Source: an uncultured Lysobacterales bacterium
GTDB lineage: Bacteria; Pseudomonadota; Gammaproteobacteria; Xanthomonadales; SZUA-36
DNA length: 8,660 bases
Assembly (NCBI GenBank): GCA_937974465.1
Contig: CALJWY010000223.1
Span: forward strand, 1 to 8,660
Direction: 5' to 3'
This document shows positions 1 through 6,242 of the stretch, one piece after another. How positions within the stretch are numbered: position 1 is the stretch's first letter; each line of letters begins with the position of its first letter. Made by a program: the position numbers and the translations under genes. The notes beneath the pieces are model-generated. The model searched no databases. It worked only from the letters and a program-made list of their open reading frames with translations, and was not told the DNA's origin.

Positions 1-1243
1 CAGAGCCATCAGCAATTTCGTCCCAGACCGTTTTTTCACCATCCAGGCTGTCCCGGCTCTGGTCTACATAGGCCAGTTCGACAGTCGAGCCTATGGTGAT
101 TTTTCCGCTGTCAGGCGTTTCACTCCCTGTCAGCATCTTGAAAAGTGTGGATTTACCAGCGCCGTTGCCACCGATAACCCCGACAATGCCGCCACGTGGC
201 AACTTAAAACTGAGATCCGCTATCAACAAACGATCACCGAATCCCTTGCTGATATTTTCTATCTCAATGACCTGGTCGCCAAGCCGCGGTCCGGGTGGAA
301 TATAAATTTCCCGTGTTTCATTCTGCTTTTGGTAATCACGGCTGCTCAGTTCTTCAAAGCGTTGTAACCTGGCTTTGCTCTTGGCACGGCGGCCTTTCGG
401 ATTTGCCCGTACCCACTCCAGTTCATCGCGGATTGCCCGCTGGTGGGCCTTCTCGCTGCGTTCTTCATGTTGAAGGCGCTGCTCCTTCTGATCCAGCCAT
501 GAGGAGTAGTTTCCTTTCCAGGGAATGCCATGGCCACGATCCAGTTCGAGTATCCATTCCGCGGCATTGTCGAGAAAGTATCGATCATGGGTGACCGCAA
601 CCACCGTACCGGGGAACTCTGTCAGGAACCTTTCCAGCCAGCCTACAGACTCCGCATCGAGATGGTTGGTTGGTTCATCAAGTAATAGCATGTCGGGGCT
701 GGCCAGCAGCAGCCGGCAAAGCGCGACCCGGCGCCTTTCTCCGCCTGAAAGATGCCCGATCTTGTCATCCCACGGTGGCAAGCGCAGGGCGTCCGCGGCG
801 ATTTCCAGCGTCCGTTCAAGCTCCCAGCCATTGTTTGCTTCAATGGCCTCCTGCAATTCTGCCTGCTGTTGCAGCAGGTCATTCATCTCCTCATCGCTCA
901 TCGGTTCGGCAAACCTGAGACTGACCTCATCAAATTTTTGTAGTAATTCCCTGGTCTCGGACACACCTTGCTCAACCGTTTCACGTACGCTCAGAGCATC
1001 CTCAAGATCGGGCTCCTGTGGCAGGAAGCCGATGCGTATACCCGGCTGCGGGCGAGCCTCACCCTCGTACTCTGTATCTACACCCGCCATGATCCGGAGC
1101 ACGGTTGATTTACCGGCACCGTTGAGTCCAAGTACACCAATTTTGGCGCCCGGGAAGAATGACAGGGAGATATCTTTGATGATGGTGCGATTGGGTGGCA
1201 CGGTTTTGCTCACGCCAATCATGGTATAGATGTATTGAGCCAT
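1..1243 (-). CDS. ettA: Energy-dependent translational throttle protein EttA (ABC-F ATPase), N-terminal 414 codons; 3' part outside window
   Basis: EttA is a cytosolic ABC-F protein that binds the ribosomal E site and gates the first elongation steps according to the ATP/ADP ratio (known for the E. coli protein). The reading begins MAQYIYTMIGVSKT and continues unbroken to the window edge. The first ABC domain has Walker A GLNGAGKST (residues 39-47), signature LSGGE (165-169) and Walker B LLLDEPTNHLD with D189 and catalytic E190. The basic inter-domain linker carries EWVRANPKGRRA, and the EttA-typical IPPGPRLGD follows. The second domain starts with Walker A GGNGAGKST (358-366); its Walker B and the C-terminus lie off the edge. 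The family is about 555 residues, so roughly three quarters is visible. The start is ATG with GGAA six bases upstream. It is transcribed divergently from glyA. The linker and IPPGPRLGD favour EttA over Uup or other ABC-F members. Confidence 0.96.
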   Translation of the reverse strand, partial: MAQYIYTMIGVSKTVPPNRTIIKDISLSFFPGAKIGVLGLNGAGKSTVLRIMAGVDTEYEGEARPQPGIRIGFLPQEPDLEDALSVRETVEQGVSETRELLQKFDEVSLRFAEPMSDEEMNDLLQQQAELQEAIEANNGWELERTLEIAADALRLPPWDDKIGHLSGGERRRVALCRLLLASPDMLLLDEPTNHLDAESVGWLERFLTEFPGTVVAVTHDRYFLDNAAEWILELDRGHGIPWKGNYSSWLDQKEQRLQHEERSEKAHQRAIRDELEWVRANPKGRRAKSKARLQRFEELSSRDYQKQNETREIYIPPGPRLGDQVIEIENISKGFGDRLLIADLSFKLPRGGIVGVIGGNGAGKSTLFKMLTGSETPDSGKITIGSTVELAYVDQSRDSLDGEKTVWDEIADGS

Positions 1244-1261
1244 AATTGATTCCAACAGGAG

Positions 1262-1294
1262 GTCAATGGCGGATAACAGGATTCGCCATTTGAC
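1262..1294. repeat. Interrupted palindrome (hairpin) in the ettA-glyA intergenic region
   Basis: The arms AATGGCGGAT (1265-1274) and ATTCGCCATT (1281-1290) are inverted copies with one mismatch, which is a G-U pair when read as RNA on the plus strand. They enclose the six-base loop AACAGG. Skipping one base (T1291), GTC (1262-1264) and GAC (1292-1294) extend the stem to about 13 pairs. No T-run follows on either strand, so it does not look like an intrinsic terminator. It could be a protein-binding site or an RNA hairpin in the ettA leader, where it falls inside the candidate upstream ORF. Confidence 0.75.
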
Positions 1295-1316
1295 TGGTGC
1301 CGGAATTATCTATCAT
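1263..1316 (-). CDS. Candidate 17-codon upstream ORF (leader peptide) of ettA
   Basis: On the ettA strand an ATG at 1316-1314 opens the short frame MIDNSGTSQMANPVIRH and stops at TGA 1265-1263, 19 nt before the ettA ATG. A strong Shine-Dalgarno, GGAGGT (1326-1321), lies at good spacing, five bases from GGAGG to the ATG, and is stronger than ettA's own GGAA. Codons 9-17 form the hairpin at 1265-1290. A ribosome terminating at the stop would reach the ettA ribosome binding site, so coupling or reinitiation is possible. I do not recognise the peptide, and frames this short arise by chance. The support is the binding site, the spacing and the position. Leader peptides are known in front of some antibiotic-resistance ABC-F genes; extending that to ettA is inference. 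Confidence 0.35.
   Translation of the reverse strand: MIDNSGTSQMANPVIRH
1290..1316 (+). promoter_or_regulatory. Weak candidate glyA promoter (TTGACT / TATCAT, 15-bp spacer)
   Basis: TTGACT (1290-1295) and TATCAT (1311-1316) each match five of six sigma-70 consensus bases, but the spacer is 15 bp, shorter than the usual 16-18. The -35 box overlaps the right arm of the hairpin at 1262-1294. It would give a glyA leader of about 145 nt containing the repeat at 1329-1343. It ranks below the extended -10 site at 1420-1428. Confidence 0.2.
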
Positions 1317-1328
1317 GAGAACCTCCGA

Positions 1329-1343
1329 CGCCAGCGCCTGGCG
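1329..1343. repeat. Small perfect inverted repeat CGCCAG-CGC-CTGGCG
   Basis: Six-base arms CGCCAG and CTGGCG flank a three-base spacer. On the ettA strand this hairpin ends two bases before the GGAGGT binding site of the candidate upstream ORF. On the glyA strand it lies about 125 bases before the start codon. It may be an operator half-site pair or an RNA hairpin, but an arm of six GC-rich bases can occur by chance. Confidence 0.45.
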
Positions 1344-1419
1344 ATATGTTTCCATGCGATAAAAAGCGCAATCCGGGGCAATTTTTCTGCCTCTGAAATC
1401 AACCCATTGCTTCAACAAA

Positions 1420-1428
1420 TGATAGAAT
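1420..1428 (+). promoter_or_regulatory. Candidate extended -10 promoter of glyA
   Basis: TGATAGAAT reads as an extended -10 element: TG, one base, then TAGAAT, which matches five of six bases of TATAAT. No good -35 hexamer lies 16-18 bases upstream, as is common for extended -10 promoters. The predicted start near 1435 would leave a leader of about 34 nt ahead of glyA. This promoter could serve the whole nine-gene run, since no terminator is visible downstream within the window. Confidence 0.38.
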
Positions 1429-1468
1429 TAGCAGTTACATTCTCACTTTACCCATTACAGGAACGAAC

Positions 1469-2725
1469 ATGTTTGACGACAGTTTTGGCATTAAGGAATT
1501 TGACAGCGAAGTAGCGGCAGCGATCGCAAGTGAAGAGCAGCGTCAGGAAGATCATATTGAACTAATTGCCTCGGAAAACTATGTTAGCCCGCGGATTATG
1601 GAAGCCCAGGGTTCGGTATTGACCAATAAGTATGCGGAAGGATACCCGGGCCGTCGTTACTACGGTGGATGTGAATATGTCGATATCGCCGAAAAACTGG
1701 CGCAGGAGCGGGTAAAACAACTGTTTGGTGCACACTATGCCAATGTTCAGCCACATTCCGGTTCACAAGCCAATGCCGCTGCATACATGGCACTCCTGGC
1801 GCCGGGTGACACCCTGCTGGGAATGAATCTTCAGCATGGTGGCCACCTGACACACGGATCAAAGGTCAATTTTTCAGGGCGTTTATTCAATGCGGTTACC
1901 TATGGGATTGACCAGGAAACCGGCGCGATAGACTACGATGAAATGCAATCAATCGCGGAAGAGAGTCAACCGAAGTTGCTGATAGGTGGTTTTTCTGCCT
2001 ACTCACGAGTTGTCGATTGGAAAAGGATGCGCGAGATTGCCGACTCGGTTGGCGCATATTTCCTGGTCGATATGGCCCATGTTGCAGGCCTTGTTGCCGC
2101 CGGTGTTTACCCCAGCCCTATGCCACATGCGCACGTTGTTACATCAACGACCCACAAGACCCTGCGGGGACCCAGAGGTGGAATCATCCTCGCACAGGAA
2201 AATGAAGCCATTGAGAAAAAACTCAATTCCCTGGTCTTCCCTGGAACCCAGGGTGGTCCGCTGATGCATGTGATTGCTGCAAAGGCCGTGGCTTTCAAAG
2301 AAGCCCTCGACCCGAGCTTTATCGAGTATCAAAAACAGGTGGTTGCCAATGCGAGGGTCATGGCGGACATCATGATAGACCGTGGCTACCGGATAGTTTG
2401 CGGGGGCACTGATAATCACCTGTTCCTGGTTGACCTGATTGGTCGTGAATACACCGGCAAAGATGCAGAAGAGGCTTTGGGGCGCGCGAATATAACGGTG
2501 AATAAAAACACCGTACCGGGTGAGCCACGTTCACCGTTTGTGACCTCCGGTCTGAGGTTGGGTACGCCAGCTATCACGACCCGTGGCTTTGATGAAAATG
2601 ATTGCAGTGTTTTGGCGGGGATTATCTGTGACGTGCTTGATCATGCTGGCGATGCAACAGCAGAGGCACAAGCACGTGAGTCAGCACTGGCCTTGTGCCG
2701 TAAACACCCTGTTTACCGAGGATAA
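1469..2725 (+). CDS. glyA: Serine hydroxymethyltransferase
   Basis: This cytosolic PLP enzyme interconverts serine plus tetrahydrofolate with glycine plus 5,10-methylenetetrahydrofolate, the main source of one-carbon units. The 418 residues match the usual bacterial length (about 417). The N-terminal part shows the conserved IELIASENYVS, NKYAEGYPGRRYYGGCEYVD and QPHSGSQAN blocks. VDMAHVAGL precedes the PLP-binding lysine K230 in TTHKTLRGPRGG. The C-terminal domain has VNKNTVPGEPRSPFVTSGLRLGTPA. The start is ATG with AGGA seven bases upstream, and the N-terminus MFDDSFGIKEFDSEV aligns with family members. nrdR begins eight bases after the stop, so the two are probably co-transcribed. I see no PurR box or glycine riboswitch upstream. 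Nothing is unusual in the protein. Confidence 0.98.
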   Translation: MFDDSFGIKEFDSEVAAAIASEEQRQEDHIELIASENYVSPRIMEAQGSVLTNKYAEGYPGRRYYGGCEYVDIAEKLAQERVKQLFGAHYANVQPHSGSQANAAAYMALLAPGDTLLGMNLQHGGHLTHGSKVNFSGRLFNAVTYGIDQETGAIDYDEMQSIAEESQPKLLIGGFSAYSRVVDWKRMREIADSVGAYFLVDMAHVAGLVAAGVYPSPMPHAHVVTSTTHKTLRGPRGGIILAQENEAIEKKLNSLVFPGTQGGPLMHVIAAKAVAFKEALDPSFIEYQKQVVANARVMADIMIDRGYRIVCGGTDNHLFLVDLIGREYTGKDAEEALGRANITVNKNTVPGEPRSPFVTSGLRLGTPAITTRGFDENDCSVLAGIICDVLDHAGDATAEAQARESALALCRKHPVYRG

Positions 2726-2733
2726 CCGGGTAT

Positions 2734-3252
2734 ATGTGGTGTCCTTTTTGTAATCATGATGATACGCGGGTGGTGGATTCGCGGATAACCGGCGATGGCA
2801 TGCAGATTCGACGTCGCCGTGAGTGTTCCAGCTGCGCCTCGCGATTCAACACCTACGAAACACCCGAGCTGATTGCGCCGAGGGTTATCAAGGCTGATGG
2901 TGTCCGCGAGAGTTTTTCCGAGGATAAGCTGCGTAACGGTATGCTCAGGGCCCTGGAAAAAAGACCGGTTGAGACCCGCGAGGTGGAGCGTGCGATTCGC
3001 TCTTTGTTGCGCGAGATTCGGAGTGTTGAAGAAGCCGAGATTCCCAGTAGCCTGATTGGCGAGTGGGTCATGCGGGAGCTAAGTCTGCTGGACCAGGTGG
3101 CCTATGTCAGGTTTGCATCTGTTTATCGCCGCTTCGAAGATGTGCAGGCTTTTCGTGATGAAATTGAAAAGCTGGAAAATGAACACCCTGGAAAGCTTGA
3201 TGAACGGCAGATATCTCTTCTGAAGAATCAAGCTCGTGAAAAGAAGCGCTAG
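2734..3252 (+). CDS. nrdR: Transcriptional repressor NrdR (ribonucleotide reductase regulator)
   Basis: NrdR represses ribonucleotide reductase genes by binding NrdR boxes, sensing ATP/dATP through an ATP-cone (family knowledge). The N-terminal zinc ribbon is complete with C3, C6, C31 and C34, and is followed by the basic stretch RRRREC. The ATP-cone covers about residues 49-139 and includes PRVIKADGVRESF and LRNGMLRALEKRPV. The family's VAYVRFASVYRRFEDVQAF follows. At 172 residues it is longer than the E. coli protein (149). The extra 23 residues, after LEN at 147-149, are charged and basic near the end (REKKR). The start is ATG eight bases after glyA; GAGGA at 2718-2722, within the glyA end, can serve as ribosome binding site. 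I see no NrdR box in this window, so its targets lie elsewhere. Confidence 0.97.
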   Translation: MWCPFCNHDDTRVVDSRITGDGMQIRRRRECSSCASRFNTYETPELIAPRVIKADGVRESFSEDKLRNGMLRALEKRPVETREVERAIRSLLREIRSVEEAEIPSSLIGEWVMRELSLLDQVAYVRFASVYRRFEDVQAFRDEIEKLENEHPGKLDERQISLLKNQAREKKR

Positions 3253-3317
3253 TGTTTGCTCATTTGAATATTGGCACTATTGTGCGCGGCAGACCATCTC
3301 AGCAAACAGCTGCGCGC
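3253..3317 (+). promoter_or_regulatory. Crossing inverted repeats in the nrdR-ribD gap (possible RNA structure)
   Basis: The 102-nt gap ahead of ribD holds a perfect eight-base inverted repeat, TGTTTGCT (3253-3260) with AGCAAACA (3301-3308). A second pair is GCGCGGCAG (3284-3292) with CTGCGCGC (3310-3317), eight pairs with one bulged G. The two cannot nest. They would form either a pseudoknot or two alternative folds. The FMN riboswitch core is not recognisable here. No terminator-like T-run follows. The remainder of the gap to 3354 holds only the ribD ribosome binding site GGAA (3341-3344). Function is unknown and chance pairing is possible. Confidence 0.35.
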
Positions 3318-3354
3318 GACTTGTTTTACCTGGGCTCGCCGGAATATATTTTTC

Positions 3355-4455
3355 ATGAGTTATAGCGAATTCGATCACCAGTGCATGGCTGAAGCAATGC
3401 TGCTGGCGCGGCGTGGTTTGTGGACTACCCATCCAAATCCGCGGGTAGGTTGTGTTATCACCCAGAATCGCCAGGTCGTTGGTCGTGGTTGGCATGTAAA
3501 GGCCGGTGAGGCGCATGCGGAAGTTCACGCGCTGATGGAGGCCGGTGATAAAAGCGTGGGAGGTACAGCCTATGTAACGCTGGAACCCTGCGGTCACACG
3601 GGTCGAACCAAGGCGTGCGTGGATGCGCTCATTACCGCAGGCGTTCAGCGGGTGGTCTGTGCGATGGAAGACCCTAACCCTGAGGTTAGTGGCGCCGGCA
3701 TAGAGCGGCTGCAAAAAGCCGGTATTAAAGTGCAATCAGGCCTGATGTCACATGAGGCTGAGGAGTTGAACCCCGGTTTCCTGTCACGTATGCGCCGCGG
3801 TCGGCCATTTGTACGGATCAAGCTGGCACAGAGTATTGACGGCCACATCGCATTGTCGAGTGGTGAAAGTCAATGGATCAGCGGCCCGGAATCCCGTTCT
3901 GACGTACAGAAATGGCGCGCGAGATCAGATGCAATCCTGACGGGTGTTGGTACGGTTATCGCCGATAATCCTTCTCTGAACGTGCGCATGGAAGCCTGCT
4001 CGAGGCAACCATTGCGGGTGATCGCTGACAGCCGTTGGAGCACACCAGCCGATGCGCGCATATTTGGCCTGTCCGGCAAGGTAATGATTGCAGGGTTGGC
4101 AGATGCATCACGGCCGGATGCCCTGGCTGAAGGCAGCGCGGAATACCTTTCATTGCCCGCGCGTGCCGGGCGTGTGGATCTGGAGGTTCTGTTGCTAGAG
4201 TTGGGTAAACGGGAAATTAATGAAGTCCAGGTTGAGGCTGGTGCAACGCTTTGCGGTGCGCTCTTGCAACAGGGCCTGGTTGATGAACTGTTGATCTACC
4301 AGTCGCCGGTCCTGTTGGGCGGTGGGGCTGTTAGCCCATTTGCAGCCCCGCGCCTTGATAAAATGGTTGATCGAGTCCATTTGGAATGGATAGATTCACG
4401 GCGGGTAGGAAAGGATTTACGGCTCCGTCTGAAACCGGTTTATAAGGAAGGCTGA
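3355..4455 (+). CDS. ribD: Bifunctional diaminohydroxyphosphoribosylaminopyrimidine deaminase / 5-amino-6-(5-phosphoribosylamino)uracil reductase
   Basis: RibD performs the second and third steps of riboflavin synthesis: zinc-dependent deamination of the pyrimidine from GTP, then NADPH-dependent reduction of the ribosyl side chain. The deaminase domain (about 1-145) shows TTHPNPRVGCVI, zinc ligand H54 and catalytic E56 in HAEVHAL, and zinc cysteines C79 and C88 in EPCGHTGRTKAC. The reductase domain (about 150-366) begins at PFVRIKLAQSIDGHIAL and continues through SGESQWISGPESR. Length is 366, against 367 in E. coli. I place the start at ATG 3355 (MSYSEFDHQC), with GGAA ten bases upstream, because the family begins just before this motif. 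A TTG at 3271 would add 28 residues without family resemblance. The stop shares one base with the ribE start. Confidence 0.97.
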   Translation: MSYSEFDHQCMAEAMLLARRGLWTTHPNPRVGCVITQNRQVVGRGWHVKAGEAHAEVHALMEAGDKSVGGTAYVTLEPCGHTGRTKACVDALITAGVQRVVCAMEDPNPEVSGAGIERLQKAGIKVQSGLMSHEAEELNPGFLSRMRRGRPFVRIKLAQSIDGHIALSSGESQWISGPESRSDVQKWRARSDAILTGVGTVIADNPSLNVRMEACSRQPLRVIADSRWSTPADARIFGLSGKVMIAGLADASRPDALAEGSAEYLSLPARAGRVDLEVLLLELGKREINEVQVEAGATLCGALLQQGLVDELLIYQSPVLLGGGAVSPFAAPRLDKMVDRVHLEWIDSRRVGKDLRLRLKPVYKEG

Positions 4456-5069
4456 TGTTTACTGGAATAGTTGCTGCAACTGGTAGATTAAGATCGCGGG
4501 AATCGTTCAACGGCGATTTACGCATTCGCTTTGAGGTTCCCGAAGAATTGATGGCCGGGTGCAAGGTCGGTGACAGCATTTGTGTATCCGGATGCTGCCT
4601 GACGATGCTGGACCCGGATGCAACCGGTTTTAGCGCGGATTTATCGGTGGAGACACTCGACAAGACCAGCCTGGGCGCTCGTCGCGAAGGCGATAGTGTA
4701 AATCTCGAATTGGCCATGCGGGCATCCGATCGCCTGGGCGGGCACCTGGTGTCCGGCCATGTTGATGGCCTGGCAACATTGGTCTCGAGAGAAGGTGATG
4801 CCCGATCAGAAAGGTTTTTATTTGAAGCAGAGCAGCACCTGGCCCGATATATTGCACCCAAAGGTTCCGCATGCCTCGACGGTGTTAGCCTGACAGTCAA
4901 TGACGTGGAAGATAACCGCTTTTCTATTTGTGTCATACCACATACGCTGGTTGTGACCACCCTGGGCAGTTTGTCGCCCGGCGAACAGGTAAATTTGGAA
5001 GTGGATTTGATTGCACGCTACCTGGACCGCCTGAACCAGTATGATCACCCGGACGAGATTGGCGCCTAG
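4455..5069 (+). CDS. ribE: Riboflavin synthase, alpha subunit
   Basis: This enzyme dismutates two molecules of 6,7-dimethyl-8-ribityllumazine to riboflavin and the RibD product, the last step before FMN/FAD formation. The 204 residues show the internal duplication typical of the family. The first lumazine-binding barrel starts MFTGIVAATGRL and contains GDSICVSGCCLTML. The second starts around GHLVSGHVDGLATL and contains CLDGVSLTVNDVEDNRFSICVIPHTL. E. coli has 213 residues. The ATG overlaps the ribD stop by one base (TGATG), and the strong AAGGA at 4444-4448 lies inside the end of ribD, so translation is probably coupled. In E. coli this gene (also called ribC) is not in the nrdR-ribD cluster, so its presence here is a lineage clue. 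Confidence 0.97.
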   Translation: MFTGIVAATGRLRSRESFNGDLRIRFEVPEELMAGCKVGDSICVSGCCLTMLDPDATGFSADLSVETLDKTSLGARREGDSVNLELAMRASDRLGGHLVSGHVDGLATLVSREGDARSERFLFEAEQHLARYIAPKGSACLDGVSLTVNDVEDNRFSICVIPHTLVVTTLGSLSPGEQVNLEVDLIARYLDRLNQYDHPDEIGA

Positions 5070-5093
5070 TTCAGTCGACAGGAACAACACTTG

Positions 5094-6242
5094 ATGAAAT
5101 TGAATACCATTCCCGAACTGATTGAAGACATTCGTAATGGCCGCATGATTGTGCTGATCGATGATGAGGACAGGGAGAATGAGGGTGACCTGGTCATGGC
5201 AGCGTCCAAGGTTCGTCCTGAAGATGTCAATTTCATGTCCCACCACGGGCGTGGCTTGATCTGTATGCCGATTACACGCGAGCGATGCGAGCAGTTAAAT
5301 CTGCTGCTCATGGTTAACAAGAATGAAGCACGTTTTGCCACCAATTTCACCGTGTCTATCGAGGCGGCAGAGGGCATAACAACCGGAATATCGGCCTACG
5401 ACCGGGCCCATACGATAAGAACAGCCGCGCTACCTGATGCTGGCCCTGCAAACATTTCTCAACCTGGCCATGTGTTTCCATTGATGGCACAGCCTGGCGG
5501 GGTATTGACCAGGGCTGGTCATACCGAAGCAGGCGTAGACCTGGCCATGTTGTCAGGGCTGGAACCCGCAGCCGTTCTGGTTGAGATACTGAATGAAGAT
5601 GGCAGCATGGCAAGAAGGCCACAGCTGGAGGCTTACGCGGAAAAGCATGGCCTGAAAATTGGGACGATCGCGGATCTGATCCGGTACCGACTTGAAAATG
5701 AACACTCGGTCGAGTGCCTGTCAACCCACGAGGTAGATACTGAGTTCGGGCCATTCCGCTTACTGACCTACAAGGATAGTATCAATCATGACCTTCACCT
5801 GGCGCTGTTAAAAGGTGAGGTTAATCCTGAAAAGCCGATGCTGGTGAGGGTGCACGTGCAAAACCCGCTGTCTGATGTGCTGGGTATAAAGCGCAACGAT
5901 TTTGGTTTACCGCTCAGATTGGCGATGGCTGAAATCGCACGTCAGGGTGAGGGCATGGTCCTCGTGCTGGGCGGACATGAAGATGATGAAGCATTGCTCA
6001 GGCGAATTCAGGAACAGCCCGAACCCAATGTCTCAAGTTCAGGGGACAGCAGGCAATCGAGTGAATTGAGAACCTATGGTATTGGTGCGCAGATCATCGT
6101 TGATATGGGAATTCGAAAAATGCGGGTACTCAGTGCTCCCAAGCGCATGACAGGTCTTGCCGGTTTTGGCCTTGAGGTGGTTGAGTACGTCGATAGCGGG
6201 GCAGGGGCAGAATCACGGGGTGGAGATAAAGAAAATGAATGA
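5094..6242 (+). CDS. ribB: 3,4-dihydroxy-2-butanone-4-phosphate synthase with inactive GTP cyclohydrolase II-like C-terminal domain (RibBX type)
   Basis: The N-terminal domain (about 1-205) converts ribulose 5-phosphate to the four-carbon unit used by lumazine synthase. It has DDEDRENEGDL (23-33), GRGLICMPIT, and GGVLTRAGHTEAGVDLA with H143 and E145. The C-terminal domain (about 217-382) keeps the outline of GTP cyclohydrolase II, starting EFGPFRLLTY, but not its chemistry. Where E. coli RibA has zinc cysteines in ECLTGDALFSLRCDCG, this protein has N257, N268 and F270 (QNPLSDVLGIKRNDFG), and the HRQEGRNIGL catalytic segment is absent. Annotation as bifunctional RibBA would therefore be misleading; the RibBX variant is described in Proteobacteria. 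The start could be TTG 5091 or ATG 5094; I prefer ATG, with AGGA ten bases upstream. The end overlaps ribH by eight bases. Confidence 0.95.
   Translation: MKLNTIPELIEDIRNGRMIVLIDDEDRENEGDLVMAASKVRPEDVNFMSHHGRGLICMPITRERCEQLNLLLMVNKNEARFATNFTVSIEAAEGITTGISAYDRAHTIRTAALPDAGPANISQPGHVFPLMAQPGGVLTRAGHTEAGVDLAMLSGLEPAAVLVEILNEDGSMARRPQLEAYAEKHGLKIGTIADLIRYRLENEHSVECLSTHEVDTEFGPFRLLTYKDSINHDLHLALLKGEVNPEKPMLVRVHVQNPLSDVLGIKRNDFGLPLRLAMAEIARQGEGMVLVLGGHEDDEALLRRIQEQPEPNVSSSGDSRQSSELRTYGIGAQIIVDMGIRKMRVLSAPKRMTGLAGFGLEVVEYVDSGAGAESRGGDKENE

Noticed and set aside
525..1229. Plus-strand open frame of 234 codons
   Set aside because: It lies entirely antisense to ettA, is rich in serine and arginine as expected of a shadow frame, and has no family resemblance.
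1305..1310. GATAAT on the minus strand as the ettA -10 box
   Set aside because: No -35 match lies at 16-18 bases, and it falls inside the candidate upstream ORF. TTGCGC with CATATC further upstream (1343-1371) has a 17-base spacer but matches only three of six bases in each box.
1375..1393. Hairpin GGGGCA / TGCCTC in the glyA leader as a terminator
   Set aside because: The stem has only six pairs with one wobble, and no T-run follows.
3271..3354. TTG start extending RibD by 28 residues
   Set aside because: The added residues do not resemble RibD. ATG 3355 has a ribosome binding site and matches the family start.
3253..3354. FMN riboswitch ahead of ribD
   Set aside because: The gap is 102 nt and I do not see the conserved RFN-element blocks. 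A covariance-model search would settle it.
4331..4960. Minus-strand open frame of 209 codons
   Set aside because: It is antisense across the ribD-ribE junction, both of which are clear genes. The sequence is low-complexity and unrecognisable.
6157..6234. TTG start extending RibH by 26 residues
   Set aside because: The extension is translated from the out-of-frame end of ribB. ATG 6235 gives exactly the E. coli length with a GGAG at proper spacing.
5742..6242. Functional GTP cyclohydrolase II (RibBA annotation)
   Set aside because: The zinc cysteines and the catalytic HRQEGR segment are absent.
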